Below, one piece after another: positions 5,334-6,654 of a stretch of 6,654 nucleotides of DNA (the first letter of the stretch is position 1; each line of letters begins with the position of its first letter). The notes under the pieces were generated by a model. It was given only the letters and a program-made list of their open reading frames with translations, did no database searches and was not told the DNA's origin. The translations under genes and the position numbers were made by a program. This stretch comes from Candidatus Latescibacteria bacterium 4484_107 (GTDB lineage Bacteria > Latescibacterota > 4484-107). The stretch spans positions 1 to 6,654 of the forward strand of contig MVCQ01000086.1 in the NCBI GenBank assembly GCA_002059205.1. The letters run 5' to 3'.

Positions 5334-5422
5334 AAAAGTGAAAAGGGAAAAGATCCTCCTTGAAACGGGAAACGTGAAACGTAAGGGGAAGGGAGGAGAC
5401 TTTTATCCTTTATCCTTTATCT
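5334..5422. repeat. Three different 7-bp arrays in the pyk-ClC gap
   Basis: Three separate three-unit arrays share a 7-bp period but not sequence. They are AAAAGTG AAAAGGG AAAAGAT (5334-5354), GAAACGG GAAACGT GAAACGT (5362-5382) and TTTATCC TTTATCC TTTATCT (5402-5422). The last one runs into the 3' end of pyk: the final codons DKG and the TAA stop are made of the repeat. The 102-bp gap holds nothing else recognisable apart from the ClC ribosome binding site. Confidence 0.85.
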
Positions 5423-6237
5423 TGTTTTTCCGGAATATCATACACCCTCAGCAAATTCGTCGTCCCCGTCTGCTCCAGCGGAATGCCGGCGGTAATGATC
5501 ACCCGTTCCCCCTTTTTGACCAATCCGGCCCGGAGCGCGGCATCCACAGATTGCGCAACCATTTCATCCGTATCGCTCACCTGTTTTAGTGGCATCGGAA
5601 CCACGCCCCACGAGAGACACAATCGGTTTCGCGTGGTTTGATTCGGACTGACCGCAATAATCGGACACTGAGGACGATACCGCGCCACCATCCGGGCCGT
5701 GCTGCCCGACATCGTACACGTAATGATCCCCGCCGCGTTCAAATCCGCCGCGGCCGCGCACGTGGCGTGACTGATCGCATCCGAAACATCAAACGTCCGA
5801 TCCGCGCGCTTCCGAAGCACAGCGTCCTCAACCTCCAGGGCCGCCTCCGTCTTCTCCGCGATCCGGCCCATCATCCGCACGCTCTCCGCGGGATAATCCC
5901 CGATGGCCGTCTCCTGGCTGAGCATCACCGCATCCGTGCCGTCGAAGATCGCATTGGCCACGTCGGACACCTCGGCCCGCGTGGGATAGGGGTGTTCCCG
6001 CATGGATTCCAGCATCTGCGTGGCCGTGATCACCGGCTTGCCCATCCGGTTGCATTGCGCGATGATCCGCTTCTGAGCCAACGGCACTTCCTCCAGCGCG
6101 GCCTCCACGCCGAGGTCTCCCCGGGCTACCATGACCCCGTCCGCGATTTCCACGATTTCCTCCAGGCATCCCAAGGCCTCCTGCTTCTCGATCTTCGCGA
6201 TCACCGGCGTATCCGCGCCATGCGCCCGAAGCTGCAC
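5410..6237 (-). CDS. pyk: Pyruvate kinase, C-terminal fragment
   Basis: This is the back part of pyruvate kinase (phosphoenolpyruvate + ADP to pyruvate + ATP). Counting from a GTG at 6237, the 275 residues contain the catalytic lysine in IAKIEKQEAL (Lys15), the metal/phosphate segment ADGVMVARGDLGVE (32-45), ITATQMLESM (70-79), and PTRAEVSDVANAIFDGTDAV, then the complete C-terminal domain ending GTTNLLRVYDI. Homology extends upstream of the GTG to about 6255, and no Shine-Dalgarno precedes the GTG. It is therefore the tail of a broken gene, not an independent one. The GTG lies two bases past the stop of the N-terminal fragment, so reinitiation is conceivable. A Gln replaces the common Gly in MLSQETA. 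The last codons and stop fall in a 7-bp repeat array. Confidence 0.9.
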   Translation of the reverse strand: MQLRAHGADTPVIAKIEKQEALGCLEEIVEIADGVMVARGDLGVEAALEEVPLAQKRIIAQCNRMGKPVITATQMLESMREHPYPTRAEVSDVANAIFDGTDAVMLSQETAIGDYPAESVRMMGRIAEKTEAALEVEDAVLRKRADRTFDVSDAISHATCAAAADLNAAGIITCTMSGSTARMVARYRPQCPIIAVSPNQTTRNRLCLSWGVVPMPLKQVSDTDEMVAQSVDAALRAGLVKKGERVIITAGIPLEQTGTTNLLRVYDIPEKQDKG

Positions 6238-6239
6238 TT

Positions 6240-6614
6240 TTACGCGCGATATATCGTTTCACCGGGCCGCACGTCATGGGCGAGACGCGCATAGCTGATC
6301 CCGATGCGCTTCTCATCCCCCGCGATCTCCTCCGCGGTCAGCACGATCCGATCCCCATTCCGGAGCAAAATCGAGGACGTCCGAAGCGTGCCCACGCGAA
6401 TCTTCGGTCCGCACAGATCCTGCAAAATTCCAATCGGGCGTCCCTGTTCCCCGGACAATTTTCGGATCCGTCCGACCACCCGCGCATGCTCCTCCTGGGT
6501 CCCATGCGAAAAATTTAGCCGCGCTACGTCCATTCCCGCCTCGAACAAGGCCCGCAGTCCTTCCTCCGAAGATGTAGCCGGCCCGATGGTGCACACGATC
6601 TTGGTCTTTCTCAT
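6240..6614 (-). CDS. pyk: Pyruvate kinase, N-terminal fragment
   Basis: The 124 residues begin RKTKIVCTIGPATSSEEGL, the classic pyruvate kinase N-terminus, and continue with AGMDVARLNFSHG (Arg32, Asn34 and Ser36 of the active site), LQDLCGPKIRVG (Asp66) and the first half of the B domain through DVRPGETI. After that come only YRA and a TAA at 6242-6240, where an intact enzyme continues with LLDDG. Start is ATG 6614, with GGAGGGA six bases upstream; a GTG one codon earlier is possible. At the monovalent-cation site it has Leu67 and Lys71 where K+-dependent enzymes have Thr and Glu, the pattern of K+-independent pyruvate kinases. No promoter is visible in the 40 bases left in the window. Confidence 0.9.
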   Translation of the reverse strand: MRKTKIVCTIGPATSSEEGLRALFEAGMDVARLNFSHGTQEEHARVVGRIRKLSGEQGRPIGILQDLCGPKIRVGTLRTSSILLRNGDRIVLTAEEIAGDEKRIGISYARLAHDVRPGETIYRA

Positions 6615-6654
6615 CACGGATCCCTCCGATGTTCAACACGCTGGTGAGTGGTGG

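Larger units (their letters stand above)
5410..6614 (-). pseudogene. pyk: Pyruvate kinase gene with internal deletion and frameshift
   Basis: The two adjacent frames below together make one pyruvate kinase lacking its middle. N-terminal homology ends at PGETI and C-terminal homology resumes at DISRVKVQLRAHGAD, which by my alignment from memory corresponds to E. coli PykF residues about 123 and 199. About 75 residues are absent, and the frame changes at 6252-6257. The lost part holds the second half of the B domain and several barrel strands, so neither piece nor a frameshifted fusion should be active. It may be a real mutation or an assembly collapse. Confidence 0.8.

Noticed and set aside
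5410..6614. Programmed frameshift joining the two pyk frames
   Set aside because: A frameshift alone would still leave about 75 residues of the barrel missing, and no slippery heptamer with a downstream structure is apparent at the junction.

Overview
The window is one block of co-directional minus-strand genes. In transcription order (right to left) these are: a broken pyruvate kinase (pyk), a ClC-family chloride channel/transporter, a DegT/DnrJ/EryC1/StrS PLP aminotransferase, a small PspC-domain lipoprotein, an LpxL/HtrB-type lipid A acyltransferase, dephospho-CoA kinase (coaE), and the first codons of an unidentified ORF cut by the left edge. The lipid A acyltransferase and the lipoprotein signal point to a bacterium with a Gram-negative (LPS) envelope. 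The genes are fairly GC-rich and most carry strong Shine-Dalgarno sequences. The repeat-rich gaps resemble what I recall from uncultured lineages of the Omnitrophota/Planctomycetota/Hydrogenedentota kind. That placement is a low-confidence inference, since no marker gene here fixes the phylum.

Layout on the + coordinate axis: 1-74 partial ORF; 117-145 sigma70-like promoter inside the end of coaE; 125-754 coaE; 755-1107 a gap filled with nested repeats; 1108-1986 acyltransferase; 1987-2107 a gap with a stem-loop and a 7-bp array; 2108-2434 PspC lipoprotein; 2435-2657 a second repeat-filled gap; 2658-3893 aminotransferase; 3949-5307 ClC; 5308-5409 a third repeat-filled gap; 5410-6614 pyk in two frames.

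The genes do not form one pathway. CoaE (CoA synthesis) and pyruvate kinase (glycolysis) are housekeeping. The acyltransferase, PspC protein and ClC concern the envelope or membrane. The aminotransferase probably makes an amino sugar or aminocyclitol precursor.

Two things stand out. First, pyk has lost about 75 codons together with a frame change, so the catalytic (beta/alpha)8 barrel cannot form from this sequence. This is either a real pseudogene or an assembly collapse. Second, nearly every gap holds short arrays of 7-bp words (some 8, 9 or 10 bp), usually 3-4 degenerate copies, with different words in different arrays. Several start at or inside the preceding stop codon. In the two largest gaps the GATTNNN words form inverted arms that bracket almost the whole space between stop codon and ribosome binding site. 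This intergenic word system is the best candidate here for something poorly described.
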